The notes beneath the pieces were generated by a model that worked only from the letters and a program-made list of their open reading frames with translations, made no database searches and was not told the DNA's origin. Of a DNA stretch of 64,000 nt, positions 11,164-22,605 are shown one piece after another. A program made the position numbers and the translations under genes. The DNA comes from Hortaea werneckii (lineage: Eukaryota; Ascomycota; Dothideomycetes; Mycosphaerellales; Teratosphaeriaceae), in NCBI GenBank assembly GCA_037044905.1, contig JBAOKB010000142.1, forward strand, positions 1 to 64,000. Direction: 5' to 3'. Positions within the stretch are counted from its first letter, which is position 1. Each line of letters opens with the position of its first letter.

Positions 11164-14100
11164 ATGCCTTTCTCCGATCCTGTCTCCAGCGTCAGCGGCC
11201 GCAACAGCAGAGCCAGCAATGTCTCCGCCATGACCGGCAACATGGCGGCCTCTGTCCGCTCGGGTGGCTCTGCCGCAGGACCCAGCAGAGCTAACAATGA
11301 CACACTGTCCAACACCGGTGTCCTCAGCATGTTGAAGACAGGCACAGACACCGGTGATATCGGCGACCTTTCCTTCAACCGGGGCCGACTGCCTGCCCAG
11401 CTGGCCATGCCGAGGGCGACTCATCAACGCAGAACCCATGCCCCTCGCCCTTCTGCAGGCTCTTCGACTCACAATTATCCAACAGGCAATAGCTCCCATC
11501 ATTACGCGGCATCCCAAACTTCACGTATCAGTGACAGTACTTCCTATGCCCGCCGTGGCTCATTCACTAGTATGCAAAGCATGCCGCCTTCTCTGCCGCC
11601 GAACAACATGGGCAAGGCGCCGTTGCAGATGCCAGCGCCTACTCTGGATAGATCGGCCAGAGACAGCAGATCATACTCGCTCACCTCTGCATTGCCGACC
11701 GGACAGCTTCCGCGACAGAGGTCAGCTATGAGTCTGAAGAGTGACGGAGGTCCGAGACATGGCTCGCGTCTGCAGCCTGGACATCCGCCGTTGCCGGAGA
11801 ACCGACCGCCGTACGTTTATCCCACGCGGCTCAAGCGTCCAGGATACCGTTCGCCTTCGCCAGCATTGAGCGAGCTGTCTGCCGGGCCAGGTCTGCCGCC
11901 TCCACCACCACCACATCAGAGGCGAGTGCAGATGCCAATGCAGCGTCCTCCGCTGCAGACATACAACAGCGACTATACCGGACCCTACTCCATGGACCCT
12001 TCTCACCTAAATGTTCGCCCGCCACCACGCAGTATGAACGTATCTCCAGTATCTGCATACGAGCAGCCGCACTTTGGTTATCAGCAGCCAGGTGTCATGC
12101 GTTCAGCTCCAGCGGTGCACCAGATGCCGCCAGTGCCACCTGTGGCGCCACATCCGTCCCAGCGATCATGCCAGTATCCGGTTCATGGCCAACCATATCA
12201 ACCCGCGCAGCAAGGATACAACCCGTACGGAAGAAGCCAGTATGGCCCGACTCGTACAGGTTATCTCCCTTATGCTCAGCCAATGCACTATCAGGGGCAG
12301 CACCATGCTCATCGTGCACCTCCGATTCAGGCCAACATGGCGCCAATGGCGCACTCAGTCTTCCACAATGCGGCACGCATGGCTCGAAATTTGCCACAGC
12401 GCACCGATACGCCTCTCACTGACATGGCTGCGCCCTCGCTGGACCCACCATCTTCTGGTACTGCGCCCTCGTCGTCGAACCCTCCAACACCAAAGGATCA
12501 AACTTCTAGCCAGGTGGTCGTGGATCCCATCTTCATTGACCCGGCGCTGACAGACCTACCGGACTCTTCAAGCGAGCCAGTGTTGCCGGCAAAGTATTTT
12601 GAGTACGCCGATGGGCTGACCAAGTCGGTTGAAGAAGTTGACATGGAAATACCTCATCCTTCAGTTCCGCCAACCGGCTTTGTGCAACGTGTAAAAGCCA
12701 TGCTGGAGTCGAAAGCTGCTACTGAAGTTGCCGCCATGGGAGAAGCAGAGCGCAATCAAGCTATCCATGCAACGGCGCATGTAATCATGGACCAGAGCAT
12801 GACTGAGGAGCCCACAGACTTCAATGAGGTTCATGAGCTTGCTGCCAACGAGACTCCGCGTTTCACGTTGATCGAAGAATTCGAGGCACCTGTCGAGCTT
12901 CCGGCCTCTCCTGTCAAGCTACCTGAGCTTTCTGGTTCCTCTCCCGTGTCAAAACAGCGTCTCACACGAGACATGGTGAAAGCCGAATTGTCCCCAACGA
13001 GCACTGCCGACGAACCAAGCACCAGAATTGAACTGCCCGCAGAGAGCACTACGGACAAGGATATCAGTTACTACATCAAGCACCAAAGACAGCCGAGCAG
13101 GGCCGAGGCAAACATTGCCGATACCACAGAAGCGCCAAAAACGGGTCAGACTGAGCTGCTTGCTACGCCAAGCTTCCGACGCCAGAACTCTACGTCTGAT
13201 TCAGCTGTCAATGGTACTACGAACGAAGCTGCCGCCATATCTGGGATTGACTACGCCCTCCGCTTCTCTGTGCCGGTCGACACTACGGCTTCAACGTCGG
13301 AGGAGACTCAGTCGCGGGATCCATTCGTGTTAGATGCCGATACGATTACTATGGAGCATCAGCGCTCCAAGGACCCCAATCCTCAATCTCAATTGAAAAC
13401 TGAGGAGTGGAAAGAGCCAGAGACACCTGCTCATCTTAAAGATCCCGTCAGTCCGATGGGCCCAAGCGAGCTCGTCAACAGGAGCTCAGCGGTCAGCCCG
13501 CTGCAGACGCAAACTCTGGGCATTGACGAGACCTTGAAGCTTGGTACGAGTACCGTGCAAGCTGACACGACGTCTGATCTTGATTCATCGGCACTAGAAG
13601 TTACGACTAGCTCGACCGATGCTCTACCCCCGCCGACGCCACGTACGCCGAAGACTTATTCGAAGTCCGTGCAACTTCCGTCTAGCCCTCCACCAACCGA
13701 AACACCAAGTACCAACCGCTACTCGCTACCACAAGACCTCAGCGCTGTGGGTGGCGAGACTACGACGAACACCAACTCCGAAATGATTACCGATATTGCT
13801 GTTCGCTTTTCGATGCCCAACACTACAATCTCTATTGCAAAGCCGCAGATCGTTACCATCCCACCGACGAGCTCGCCGGAGAAAGAAGAAGCGCCACCCA
13901 GTCTTGCAGAGCATGAGCTTGCAAACGCACTTCTTGCAAAGGCAGAGAAAAAGTCGGCGCGCCGTAACTCTGTCACCTTCGCCGACCAAGTTGTCCCTCT
14001 GACCATCAAGAAGCCTGAGCTCAAGCGTGACATGCGTCATGTCATGGAAGGTGCGGTCAACAAGGGCAAGTCCATCATGCGGCGAACGTCACCGCTGGAA

Positions 14101-16221
14101 GAGAGCACGAACTCTACCATCTCCCGTGACAGTACCACTGAGCTTCGCTTCCCAGGACCCGGGCGCTTTGGGAGTACACACCTACCTGGCCTGAAGGAGG
14201 AGTCAGTCGAGGATATGAGTATCAATGAACAAAACAAACGTTCCAGCTCCCGCCTTAATGAGCCACATCAACTTGCGCTACCCGCTCGTATCGCGGCTGT
14301 CAAGGCTATGCAAGAACGTCGTCTTCAGGAGTCCGCTGACAAGGCGCGCGCCCGTCGTGCTGCACGCAAACACAATCGTCCACTTGCAGAGATCCGTGAT
14401 CTCCCTTCGCTGAAGTTCAGCCAGATGGATCTCATCGACCGGCTCAACGAGGCATTGGAGCTCGATGTCAAGGAGTCGAAGTCCATGGAGCTCGTCAGAA
14501 GACCAAGGGAGTTGTCGGGCATCTACTGTCCGAGTCCACAGCGCCCGCAGAGCACTGAGCCGCTGCGGGATAGATACATGAGTTTCTTCTCCAAACCGGA
14601 AGAGTTCGGCTTCTTTGAGGAGAGTGAAGATGAAGACGAGCACGAGGTTGGACCGATCGCCGTCAGGTCCGTGCCCATAGTTGAGGTACAAGAATCAACG
14701 AAGGTGGATGTGGTCGACGAAGAGGTGCCTGGCAGTCGACCACTGTCTCCAGAAGATTTTCTCAACGTTGCAACGCAGATTAACCGCCTGTCGATCCCTT
14801 CGGTCACTGGGCTATCCGATCGTTTGACCAGTCTTCTACCCTGCCTGAAAAACTTGCACCTGGATAGCATACTTGCCAACGACGAGGAGATAGCCCATAC
14901 CATCGACGACATCCATGCCCTTGGTGGAAATGGCCGTCCAGAGACTGTGCTCTCGACCCGCACTTCAGCAGGCTTTCGCACCTTGGCTGAGCGAGCCGAG
15001 GAGATCGTGAAGAATGGTACACATGATTCCATGGCTCCTACGTCAAGGCTGTTGCTAACTAACAAAGATCTGCCCCCACTGCCTGAGTCTGCATCAGCTG
15101 ACAAGGTATCCGCCATGAACTCTACAGACGGCAAACAGTCTTACCTCTCTGGTTCTGTCTCTGCTCCTTCGGATCTGGGCTTCATGGATCCTGCTCGCCC
15201 GCCATCCGCTCTAGTGCGTCAGCGCTCTCCGACCAGCCCAGAGGAGGTGAACCAGATGCTGCCAGCCGAGATGAATCCAATCACTCGTGGCAAACGCTCA
15301 GTAGTCATCTCCAGCGTCAGTCGCCCATGGAACCAGGATGAGAACTACCCTTAGGCAGGGAGCAACGTTCCTGTGGATCTCACGATCCCTTCCGAGGCTC
15401 ATACCACTGAGATCATTACACGCGACCCACTTCGCCGCATGAGCAAGTCTGTTGACTGGACCAGCTCTCGCGAGACAACCGACGGCACGCGAGGCATTGA
15501 CATTGGCTCACTTATCGATGCCGACACTTCTGCATCAATAACGACCGAAGCCGCTACAGGTGTTCGCAAGGCGCATTCCCATCACCTTCGCAAACTATCG
15601 AGGCGTTCTATCATTGGTTCTCTTAGCCGCAAGATCAAGCTTACTTCTCGAAACAACGAAGAAGGCACTCGTAGCGCGCTGCCTTCGCCGGCAGTTGGCT
15701 CCGACAACAGTTTGCCACATAAGCCGGGTGATCGCTACCCAACTACCAGCCTTTCGCCGCCCATTAATGTCCCTCTCGATGAAGTGCGCTCCTTCTTCTC
15801 AGACGACAGTTCCGAGCGCAATCGTCGCAGCAACACCCGACTCAGTAAGCGTTTCACGGAACGCTTCAAGCCTAACAAATCAAAGACACTCCGCCTCGAA
15901 AGCACAGGTACCCGCAATGGCTTCGATGGCTCGAATACCACGCGTGCCACAACGTCTTTGGACATCGCACCCAGGACGAGCTACGATGCCGGCTCGATGA
16001 ACTCGGAGCGCGAGCGAGCCATGTCCTCGGCCAGCCACCTGTACGACGGCGTTGGCATGGGCAAGGCGGAGTTTCATTTCAAGCGCTTTGGCGAGAAGCT
16101 GAGACACTTCATTGCGAAGTCGGGCGAGCTGATCCGGTCTTTCAGCGGAAGGTCCAGAGCGCAGAGGCCGGAGAGGGCGCGTGAAGACTGGTTGAGTGAT
16201 TCGCTCTTCTCGGGCGTGTGA
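11164..16221 (+). CDS. Very large disordered fungal protein, frame interrupted by one TAG
   Basis: A continuous plus-strand frame runs from the ATG at 11164 to 16221 (about 1,685 codons) with a single internal stop, TAG at 15352-15354. The N-terminal third is rich in Ser, Pro, Gln, Tyr and Met and looks disordered. The middle is Ser/Thr/Glu-rich. A better-ordered basic helical segment lies around 14270-14480 (ARIAAVKAMQERRLQESADK, then HNRPLAEIRDLPSLKFSQ). The C-terminus after the TAG is basic and ends with an amphipathic segment (FGEKLRHFIAKSGELIRSFS). No catalytic domain is recognised; it belongs to the class of large conserved fungal hypothetical proteins. The TAG may be removed by a 54-bp intron (15301-15354, GTAGTC..TTAG, weak signals), may be a nonsense or sequencing change of TGG, or may be read through. 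Without the C-terminal part the protein is 1,396 residues. Confidence 0.7.
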
Positions 16222-17526
16222 GAAGGTAATGCTTTCATGAGGCACGCAGGATGGCGCAGCTAAATGGCTTTCGTATTTGATCGAGAATGAACTTCACGAG
16301 GTATATGGGATATGAGACATGATATGGTGGCATGGTAGTAGCGGTTTTGCGTTTGTCGTTGTCTTTGGAGGGGATTGGAAGCAGACATGTAATAATAAAA
16401 GATATACGGATAGTCACGTAGAATCTTGAAATGGATGGTTGTACACTTACTGGTTGATACGATTGTCCTTGTCGATGATTGTCGGCTCCGCCTTGGTCAC
16501 ACAGTTAAGCATGTCGATGGTGGAATGTCCTCCTACCACGGCGATGGCTCTTCTATGAATGTTGTGCTCATAGCACGATGCGCTGAGTAGGGAGCATCGC
16601 TAGTGTCATCACCTCTGCTGTCTTTGCAACATCAAGGCAATACTGAAAGACGCAGCAGTGCATGGTCGGAATGCGCGTGTCGTCGGGCGGTTAGCCCCAA
16701 TGGAAAGACGTGTCAGATCGTCAATGGGGAAAGATGAGAATTTGTGGAGCTGGTTGCGAGGGCGCCAACCTGTGTAGAGACGGAACCGAGTCAGGTTTGC
16801 CACCCATCCGCGCCGCTAGACTCGAAGGTCCATCAACGCTCAACTGGCTTCTCTGGCACACCGCACTGCGGCTACAGATCAAGCTCTAGGGACATTTCAT
16901 TAGAGTTTCGGCACTCCAGCCTGAAACGCCCGGTAGGCCAGATAGCGCTGACGGGCCGCTCGCACCGCTGACGTCGCATTGTTGACAAGCGCGGGTTGGA
17001 GCAGCAACGGCGTCTCCAAAAGTCTGGAGGCTGGCTTCACCTACCAGCCACGCCAACCTCGTGATTTCAGCGTCCACGCACTACTACACCGCACATGGGC
17101 TTGGAATACTATTCCAGCTACTGTTCTCAGCTAAGCATTCTTCCTCTCTCCTGCATCTAACACCACAACAACATTTGTCTGACCCTCTTTGAAGGTTGCA
17201 GGCGAAAGCGAAACGAGCAGTTGCCCATCGATATATTCCCCGATCCAAGCTCCTCCACACCTTCCGACTTCTACCTTCAGCAACTTTAATACCAATCCGC
17301 ACATTTTTGGAACCACATTCCAACGAGCGAATTCCTACCGAAGCATTCTTTTGAAAAAAGGAACACGCGAGACATTCGAGTGCATTCCACGACCCCCACG
17401 TTCACTCCCGGCCGTCTGGCCGTGGGAGTTTCAGCAGATCCGACCGAGCAGACGAACGATTCCAAGGAAAGAGAAGAAGCGTCATCTTAGCATTCAGACA
17501 GCTGGTAGACCGTCTCTACCGCCACC
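16222..17526. other. Intergenic (1.3 kb), fig1 promoter and leader
   Basis: No gene recognised. The final 300 bp before 17527 is rich in C/A and CT and probably is the transcribed leader of the Fig1 gene. Short open frames here lack domain or splice support. Confidence 0.45.
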
Positions 17527-18480
17527 ATGGCCAACGTAAGGTTTGCCGTGGGCATCCAGCGCCTGATACCTTTTCTGGGATACCATCATGTTCTCATGAT
17601 CCTGATCGCTATTGCGATCATATTACTCTGTAAGTGAACACGCGCTTTTGCTCCATTGCAGGACGCAACCGGCGTTCATCGGCTAACACAGTTGTACAGC
17701 ACTTCTTTTAGCAGGCTGCTCCTCATCCAGTCCGCTGATCCCGGGTATCTTCCTCATATCATTCTACTATGACGACTATACACCCACATACGACCCGACA
17801 CAGGTCGATCCCGGCGTCACAGCCGCTATCGCCAACATTGTCGGACAAGCGATGCTCGAAGTCCGCGTCGGCTACTTCGGCATCTGCGTCAACCCGGACG
17901 GCGGTAGCTTCCTCTGCTCCAACAACGCCACTTTGCTCGCCGAGCAAGTCAGCGTCGACCAGGACCCGCTGAACCTGATCTGGGTCGCCGAGACGTTCAA
18001 GGACGAGGTCGTCTTCCCTTATCTCCTGTAAGTCTCCCATCACCCTCCCAACCCAAACCCACATCGCAAAACCGTCTTGCTAACGCTTTTCTCCGCAGCA
18101 TCATCGCCATCGTCCTCGCCTTCATCACTTTCCTCCTCCTCGCCACCTTCCCCGGCTGGCACGAAGAACACGACGCCCGCACCGGCTCCGACATCGACAT
18201 CAAGCCCTTCCCCAGCCGACCCGTCTCCCAGGTCGCCCTGGCGCACATCTTCATCGCCTCCATCTTCGTGCTCGTCAGCGTGCTGTGGCAACACACGGCC
18301 TCCGTCGCCGCCGCCCAAGTCGCCGAGGACTTCGGCAATGGCAGCGTGCATTCCGGCGTGGGGACCAGCGCTATGGTGCTCGGGTGGTTCGGGTTCGCGC
18401 TGTTGATTGTCGTCACGATTGGCTTGCTCGTCATGATTCTGAGTATACACCTTCTCGACCGCTTGACGGACAACGACTAA
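17527..18480 (+). CDS. fig1: Fig1-type claudin-like membrane protein (Ca2+ influx, mating/fusion)
   Basis: Three exons (17527-17629, 17700-18027, 18099-18480) give 270 residues. The start has an ideal context (GCCACCATGG). Four membrane segments are seen: HHVLMILIAIAIILL, IIAIVLAFITFLLLATF, VALAHIFIASIFVLVSVLW and VLGWFGFALLIVVTIGLLVM. The first extracellular loop carries the claudin-superfamily signature VGYFGICVNPDGGSFLCS with its two Cys, and an N-glycosylation site (NNAT). This is the Fig1 domain (Pfam Fig1). Fig1 is needed for low-affinity Ca2+ entry and membrane fusion during mating in yeast, and for sexual development and conidiation in filamentous ascomycetes. The intron boundaries keep the phase and have GTAAGT donors. 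The identification is strong; regulation by pheromone is known for the family but no response element was identified here. Confidence 0.93.
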
Positions 18481-19543
18481 AGGAGGAGGGGGAATGAACA
18501 CTTGCCTGGATCATATCGTTCATGCGATCACACACACACAGACTGCGCCCGAACACGACTTCGGGTCTGTGGAAGTCCTGCTTTGCTCAGTTTTCAGCGC
18601 CAACCGCATTTTGCATACCATGGGAGTTTTTTTTTTTTTTTTCAGCCAAAGAAAAGCCAAAAAACATACCGGTTCTTCGAACTTCAAAGGGGGGGGGGCC
18701 TCTCCTTTCTTCTTTTTTCTCCAACAAGCGATATACGGCATTGGGACCGGCGTCAAGAGAGGGAATCATCTTTGACTTCTTCCACCACACAATTACCGAA
18801 GGGGGGAAATTGGCTTTCTGATCAAAGAAATCGGAAACGCCAGTGTGGGAACTTTTCTTTTGCTTTTCTTTTTACTCTTCTCATGAACGAACGCCAAGTA
18901 AGAGTGGACGAAAAAGGTTTCCGAGGGGATGATGATGGGGGGAACGATGATGTATATAGAATGATACCAACACAGAGCAGACGAACTAGCTCAAGAATGC
19001 GAAAAAGAGGGCTGCTTCCTTCGTTCTGTTTAGAAGGGACGGCGGCTGTGTATACACGATTCGTGTGCTTATCTTCTCTATTTCTCATCTCTGTCAATTA
19101 CAAAGTTGTTGCGCCCTATTCTCCTTCTTTCTCGTTCTCTGCTGGGCGTATATGAATCGTCTGGGCACGACAATGAATTTTCCAGGCTCGCTTGTGAGAG
19201 GGCTTCTTCTGCAGAATGGTCAAGCAAGATTGCAGTCAGAGAAGAAGTGAGGCAAGTTTTTTTGGTGGCCTAAAGGCACTTTCTGATTTTTCTGGAGCTA
19301 TCTACCGAAATCAAGCCCGTTCACTTAGATCCCCGGGCATCTCGTCAAGCAAAACACACCATCGGCCTGAAATCTCAGGCCGAATGGCTCTGGGCCATCG
19401 CTTAAACTGCACCGTCCTGCCTCCTCTTTATGTCATAAACCCTCGTTTCCCAAGCTAGACAAAAGAAAACCCTCCCGTTCGCTTCTTACATACTCCTCCT
19501 TGTTGTTCCCCTTCTGCTATCTGATCTCTTCCTCCATGACCGT
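18481..19543. other. Convergent intergenic (1.06 kb) with homopolymer runs
   Basis: The spacer lies between the 3' ends of fig1 (plus) and the Argonaute gene (minus). It contains a (CA)n-like tract near 18531-18540, a T run near 18628-18641 and a G run near 18690-18698. Overlapping open frames of up to 217 codons on the plus strand depend on these homopolymers and show no domain, so I do not call them genes. Confidence 0.5.
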
Positions 19544-22516
19544 CTAGATGTACCACATACTGGAGAGAATACCGCCCTGGTTGGGCATCGGCATCAACTT
19601 CTCGACATCCGAAGGAGCACCCGAAGAGCTACCACCAGAACGACCTTGAGAGCCGGATTGCGAACCAGAGCGCGGACGGCTGGCCACCGTAGGCGTGCCG
19701 TCGGAGCTACCAGACCACTTCGGATCGTGTGGAATGGCGCGGTTAGATGCAATGTGGGCGTAGTAGATGGCCGGGTGCTGGCTTACAGGGGTGGTGGCAC
19801 GGATATATTGATAACACTGCTCATAGATGATGGTCTGGATCTCCTCGTTCGGCATGCCAGGCTCATTTAGCAAGACGTGGTAATGCATAGGGCGAGCAGT
19901 ACCCTTAATCGCGGCGTGGCTGTTCAAGTAGAAGTCGTTCTCAAATGGATGAGTGACGCCGGACTCAACCAGAGTGCCCGGCAGAGGGTTGCCGTTACGA
20001 TCACCGTGCTGGGGGAAGAAGCGTACATGGTGACGCTTGGAGCCGACAATGACCAAGAACGGAATGTTGAGACTGGCGTTGGCGGACCGAATCAAAGCTT
20101 TCATGTCTTGAACCTCCTGCTCAAGAACGTGTTGATACTGGCCTTCAGAAACACCATCCCTGAAGTAGATGATGCGGGCTGGAAACTTGCCGCCGCCAAC
20201 GTTCTGAGTCCAAGTCTGAAGCATAGGCTTCAGCATGTTCTTAATATTGTCCGACGAGATCATTTCGACCCTAAAGCCGTTCGTCTCGCAGTTTGCAGCG
20301 TATCGAATGCCCAGCTTATCCATGGACATGGTCAAGGCGGCCATCGAAGGAGTCTGAGCACCAGGAGCGGCATGAGAGACATCGGCGCCGATAATACAGG
20401 TTGGCACAGTGAAGAGGCCGGTCGGACCCTTGCTCCTTGCGCCAACTGCGCGTCCAGTCGTACCACCGAGCTTCGCATTGAACTTCATACAGACGTTCGA
20501 GATGTACTGCGCTTGACACTTCTGGACATGCGCGTATTGCATGCACTGAGAAACCACCCCATAACGGCATTCGGCTGAGCGCTTGATGCGGCCGTAGACC
20601 TGAGAGTCCTTATCGGGCAAAATAAAAACCAGCATTTGAGGGCGAGCCTGGACTTGATTCCCGGCGGCGTTCCAGGCTGAGGTGACCCATGAACCAACGT
20701 CGTCACCAGAAGCGAGGATGAAAGCCGGGTCGCTGTTTTCAACCTTACCACCATGGTTCTTGTAGATCTTTACAAATTCACGCATAAAGTTCATAGTGAT
20801 TGAACGATCAGGCTTGCCGCCGCGACGGCCAGGAACCACGCAGACAGCCCAGCTCTTCAGTGGCACGTTGTTCGAGGTTAAGAACTTCTTACCCTTCAAA
20901 TCCCAACGGCCAGAGGTTCCAGGCCTCGCCTGGCCTTGACCAAAGTGAACTTCGGGTGCAGGAATGACGCGGCCTTCAGCAATGGTACGCGCACGACTGA
21001 TTTTGATGCCGAAAGCCTGGAGGACAGGATCTTTGTCCCAGTCAAGCATACTGAGGCCGTGCTCAATGGCCTGCCAGCGCTCGCTAGGCGGGGTGACTGC
21101 AAACTTGATCATATTGGATGTTTGACGCTCGTCCATTTTGAAATTGTAACGCTCGTTGCAAGCAATCTTACAGATCTCCATTGGGAGAACGACGTTGCCT
21201 TTCTTGGTCGTCTTCACCAGCGGGAGCTCTGGGTACTGCAGACGGATCTTGTACTTGGCGGCGAAGTAGTCGTATAGTGAGATCGGCTTGCCGTCGGGCT
21301 GGTCGAATTTGAAGTCCCGAGCAGATTGGTTGAAGATAAACCTATCAATGACATGGTTCTCTCTCTGAGAGCCACGATGCTCAGAGTAGACGTGCAGCCT
21401 ACGCATCTTCTTCAATGCTACGGCCGCACCACTCCTCTCACCTTGACGGCAGGCGTTGATCAGATCGTTGACATCGCGGCGGCCTGTAAGCTGCACAGCG
21501 GCAGTAGGAAGTGGGTTCTCTGACCAGAAGGTGCCATTCGAGACGTCAACGTTGACCGCCAAATGTGGCTTCTGGCTAGGACCGCCGGAGACGATACGCA
21601 TAGATGAGTAGACGCCTTTAAAGGCCTCAACTCCACCGCCGAGACTGAAGCGCTGTTCACCGCGGGCGAAGAACGAGCGCTTAATCTGGGTGTACTTCTT
21701 GCTAGGGTATTCCCGCAGAACATGATCGAGGCAGTTAATGGCCTCCAGGCAGGCATTGTCGAATGAGATCTTCCCGTCGATGTAGGCATCCAGAACGTCC
21801 ATGCGGACACGGTTTGTTTGGCGAACGCAAACGCGAACAGGCTCTCTAGTCTTGCCGGGCTTTGGAGCGCGGCCGCGCTCCTTGTCCATGTCCAGCGTCA
21901 GCTTAATTTCCCGGTCGATAGGGTTCATCGACCAGGCCAGCTTGTTGCCGTCGAAGATCCACCCCCTGCCAAGCGCATCCCTTACTGACGGGTAGTCCCA
22001 AACCTCTTTAATAAGCCCACGCTTCTCGAGACCGTTGCCGATGAGGACGTCGAACTGGTATACTGGCTTCGCGCCCTTAAGATCGACCTTAAACGAATTG
22101 AGACCGACCTTTGCAGCCTGACCGAGGGTAGATGGCTTCGGGCGAGGTGGCATGGCATTGGGGAGCTGGTAACCACGGACGGCTGACCAGCCACTGACAG
22201 CGAGATCGAAACGACGGGGGTCGACGATTGGACGAGCCGTAGCAGGATTACGCTCGCCGGCGGAAGAAGGTTGAGACGCATTGCCGTCCATGTTGTAACG
22301 GTACAGAGACCTCGAGCGGGCTGAGTTGAGGCTCCCAGCGGTGGATCGCGGAGCCGAGCTGCGAGGCCCGGAGCTGGAAGACGTGGTACTCTTTGACCCG
22401 CTTCCATGATGGGAGGCAGCATGGGAGTGACGAGAAGACGCGTGGCTACGGGCAAGCGCAGCTTGACGCTCCTGCTCGCGCTCCTGCTCGGCTTTGGCCT
22501 TAGCAGCGCCAGCCAT
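19544..22516 (-). CDS. ago1: Argonaute protein (QDE-2/Ago class)
   Basis: A single 990-codon exon starting at the ATG at 22516. Order of parts: a Ser/His/Arg-rich disordered N-terminus (about 100 residues), ArgoN, linker 1, PAZ (about residues 350-470), linker 2/MID (about 520-690) and PIWI (about 690-960). The PIWI catalytic tetrad is intact: Asp712 in IGADVSHAAPG, Glu751 in FRVEMISSDNIK, Asp787 in YFRDGVSEGQY and His921 in YYAHIASNRA. Their spacing agrees with slicer-competent Argonautes (compare D597/E637/D669/H807 of human AGO2). It ends with the hydrophobic MWYI. Argonautes bind small RNAs and guide silencing; in fungi this class acts in quelling and transposon control. It has no introns, unlike most neighbours. 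The paralog class (QDE-2 or SMS-2 type) needs a tree. Confidence 0.97.
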   Translation of the reverse strand: MAGAAKAKAEQEREQERQAALARSHASSRHSHAASHHGSGSKSTTSSSSGPRSSAPRSTAGSLNSARSRSLYRYNMDGNASQPSSAGERNPATARPIVDPRRFDLAVSGWSAVRGYQLPNAMPPRPKPSTLGQAAKVGLNSFKVDLKGAKPVYQFDVLIGNGLEKRGLIKEVWDYPSVRDALGRGWIFDGNKLAWSMNPIDREIKLTLDMDKERGRAPKPGKTREPVRVCVRQTNRVRMDVLDAYIDGKISFDNACLEAINCLDHVLREYPSKKYTQIKRSFFARGEQRFSLGGGVEAFKGVYSSMRIVSGGPSQKPHLAVNVDVSNGTFWSENPLPTAAVQLTGRRDVNDLINACRQGERSGAAVALKKMRRLHVYSEHRGSQRENHVIDRFIFNQSARDFKFDQPDGKPISLYDYFAAKYKIRLQYPELPLVKTTKKGNVVLPMEICKIACNERYNFKMDERQTSNMIKFAVTPPSERWQAIEHGLSMLDWDKDPVLQAFGIKISRARTIAEGRVIPAPEVHFGQGQARPGTSGRWDLKGKKFLTSNNVPLKSWAVCVVPGRRGGKPDRSITMNFMREFVKIYKNHGGKVENSDPAFILASGDDVGSWVTSAWNAAGNQVQARPQMLVFILPDKDSQVYGRIKRSAECRYGVVSQCMQYAHVQKCQAQYISNVCMKFNAKLGGTTGRAVGARSKGPTGLFTVPTCIIGADVSHAAPGAQTPSMAALTMSMDKLGIRYAANCETNGFRVEMISSDNIKNMLKPMLQTWTQNVGGGKFPARIIYFRDGVSEGQYQHVLEQEVQDMKALIRSANASLNIPFLVIVGSKRHHVRFFPQHGDRNGNPLPGTLVESGVTHPFENDFYLNSHAAIKGTARPMHYHVLLNEPGMPNEEIQTIIYEQCYQYIRATTPVSQHPAIYYAHIASNRAIPHDPKWSGSSDGTPTVASRPRSGSQSGSQGRSGGSSSGAPSDVEKLMPMPNQGGILSSMWYI

Positions 22517-22534
22517 GATGAAGAATGTTGATGT

Positions 22535-22605
22535 TTTGGTGGTGGTCTTGAGTGGTGGTCTTGAGTGGTGGTGGTGTTGTGTGTTGTGTTGTTGTTGGTG
22601 CTGAA
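22535..22605. repeat. GTGGT-rich short tandem repeats in Argonaute 5' leader
   Basis: Just upstream of the Argonaute ATG the plus strand reads as repeats of a GTGGTCTTGAGTG-like unit that grade into GTG/GTT repeats. On the mRNA strand this is a C/A-rich leader (ACCACCACT...). It is a low-complexity 5' untranslated region; no known regulatory site is assigned. Confidence 0.6.

Noticed and set aside
18502..19155. 217-codon plus-strand open frame after fig1
   Set aside because: It runs through T and G homopolymers and gives poly-Phe and low-complexity peptides; two other overlapping frames look equally open.
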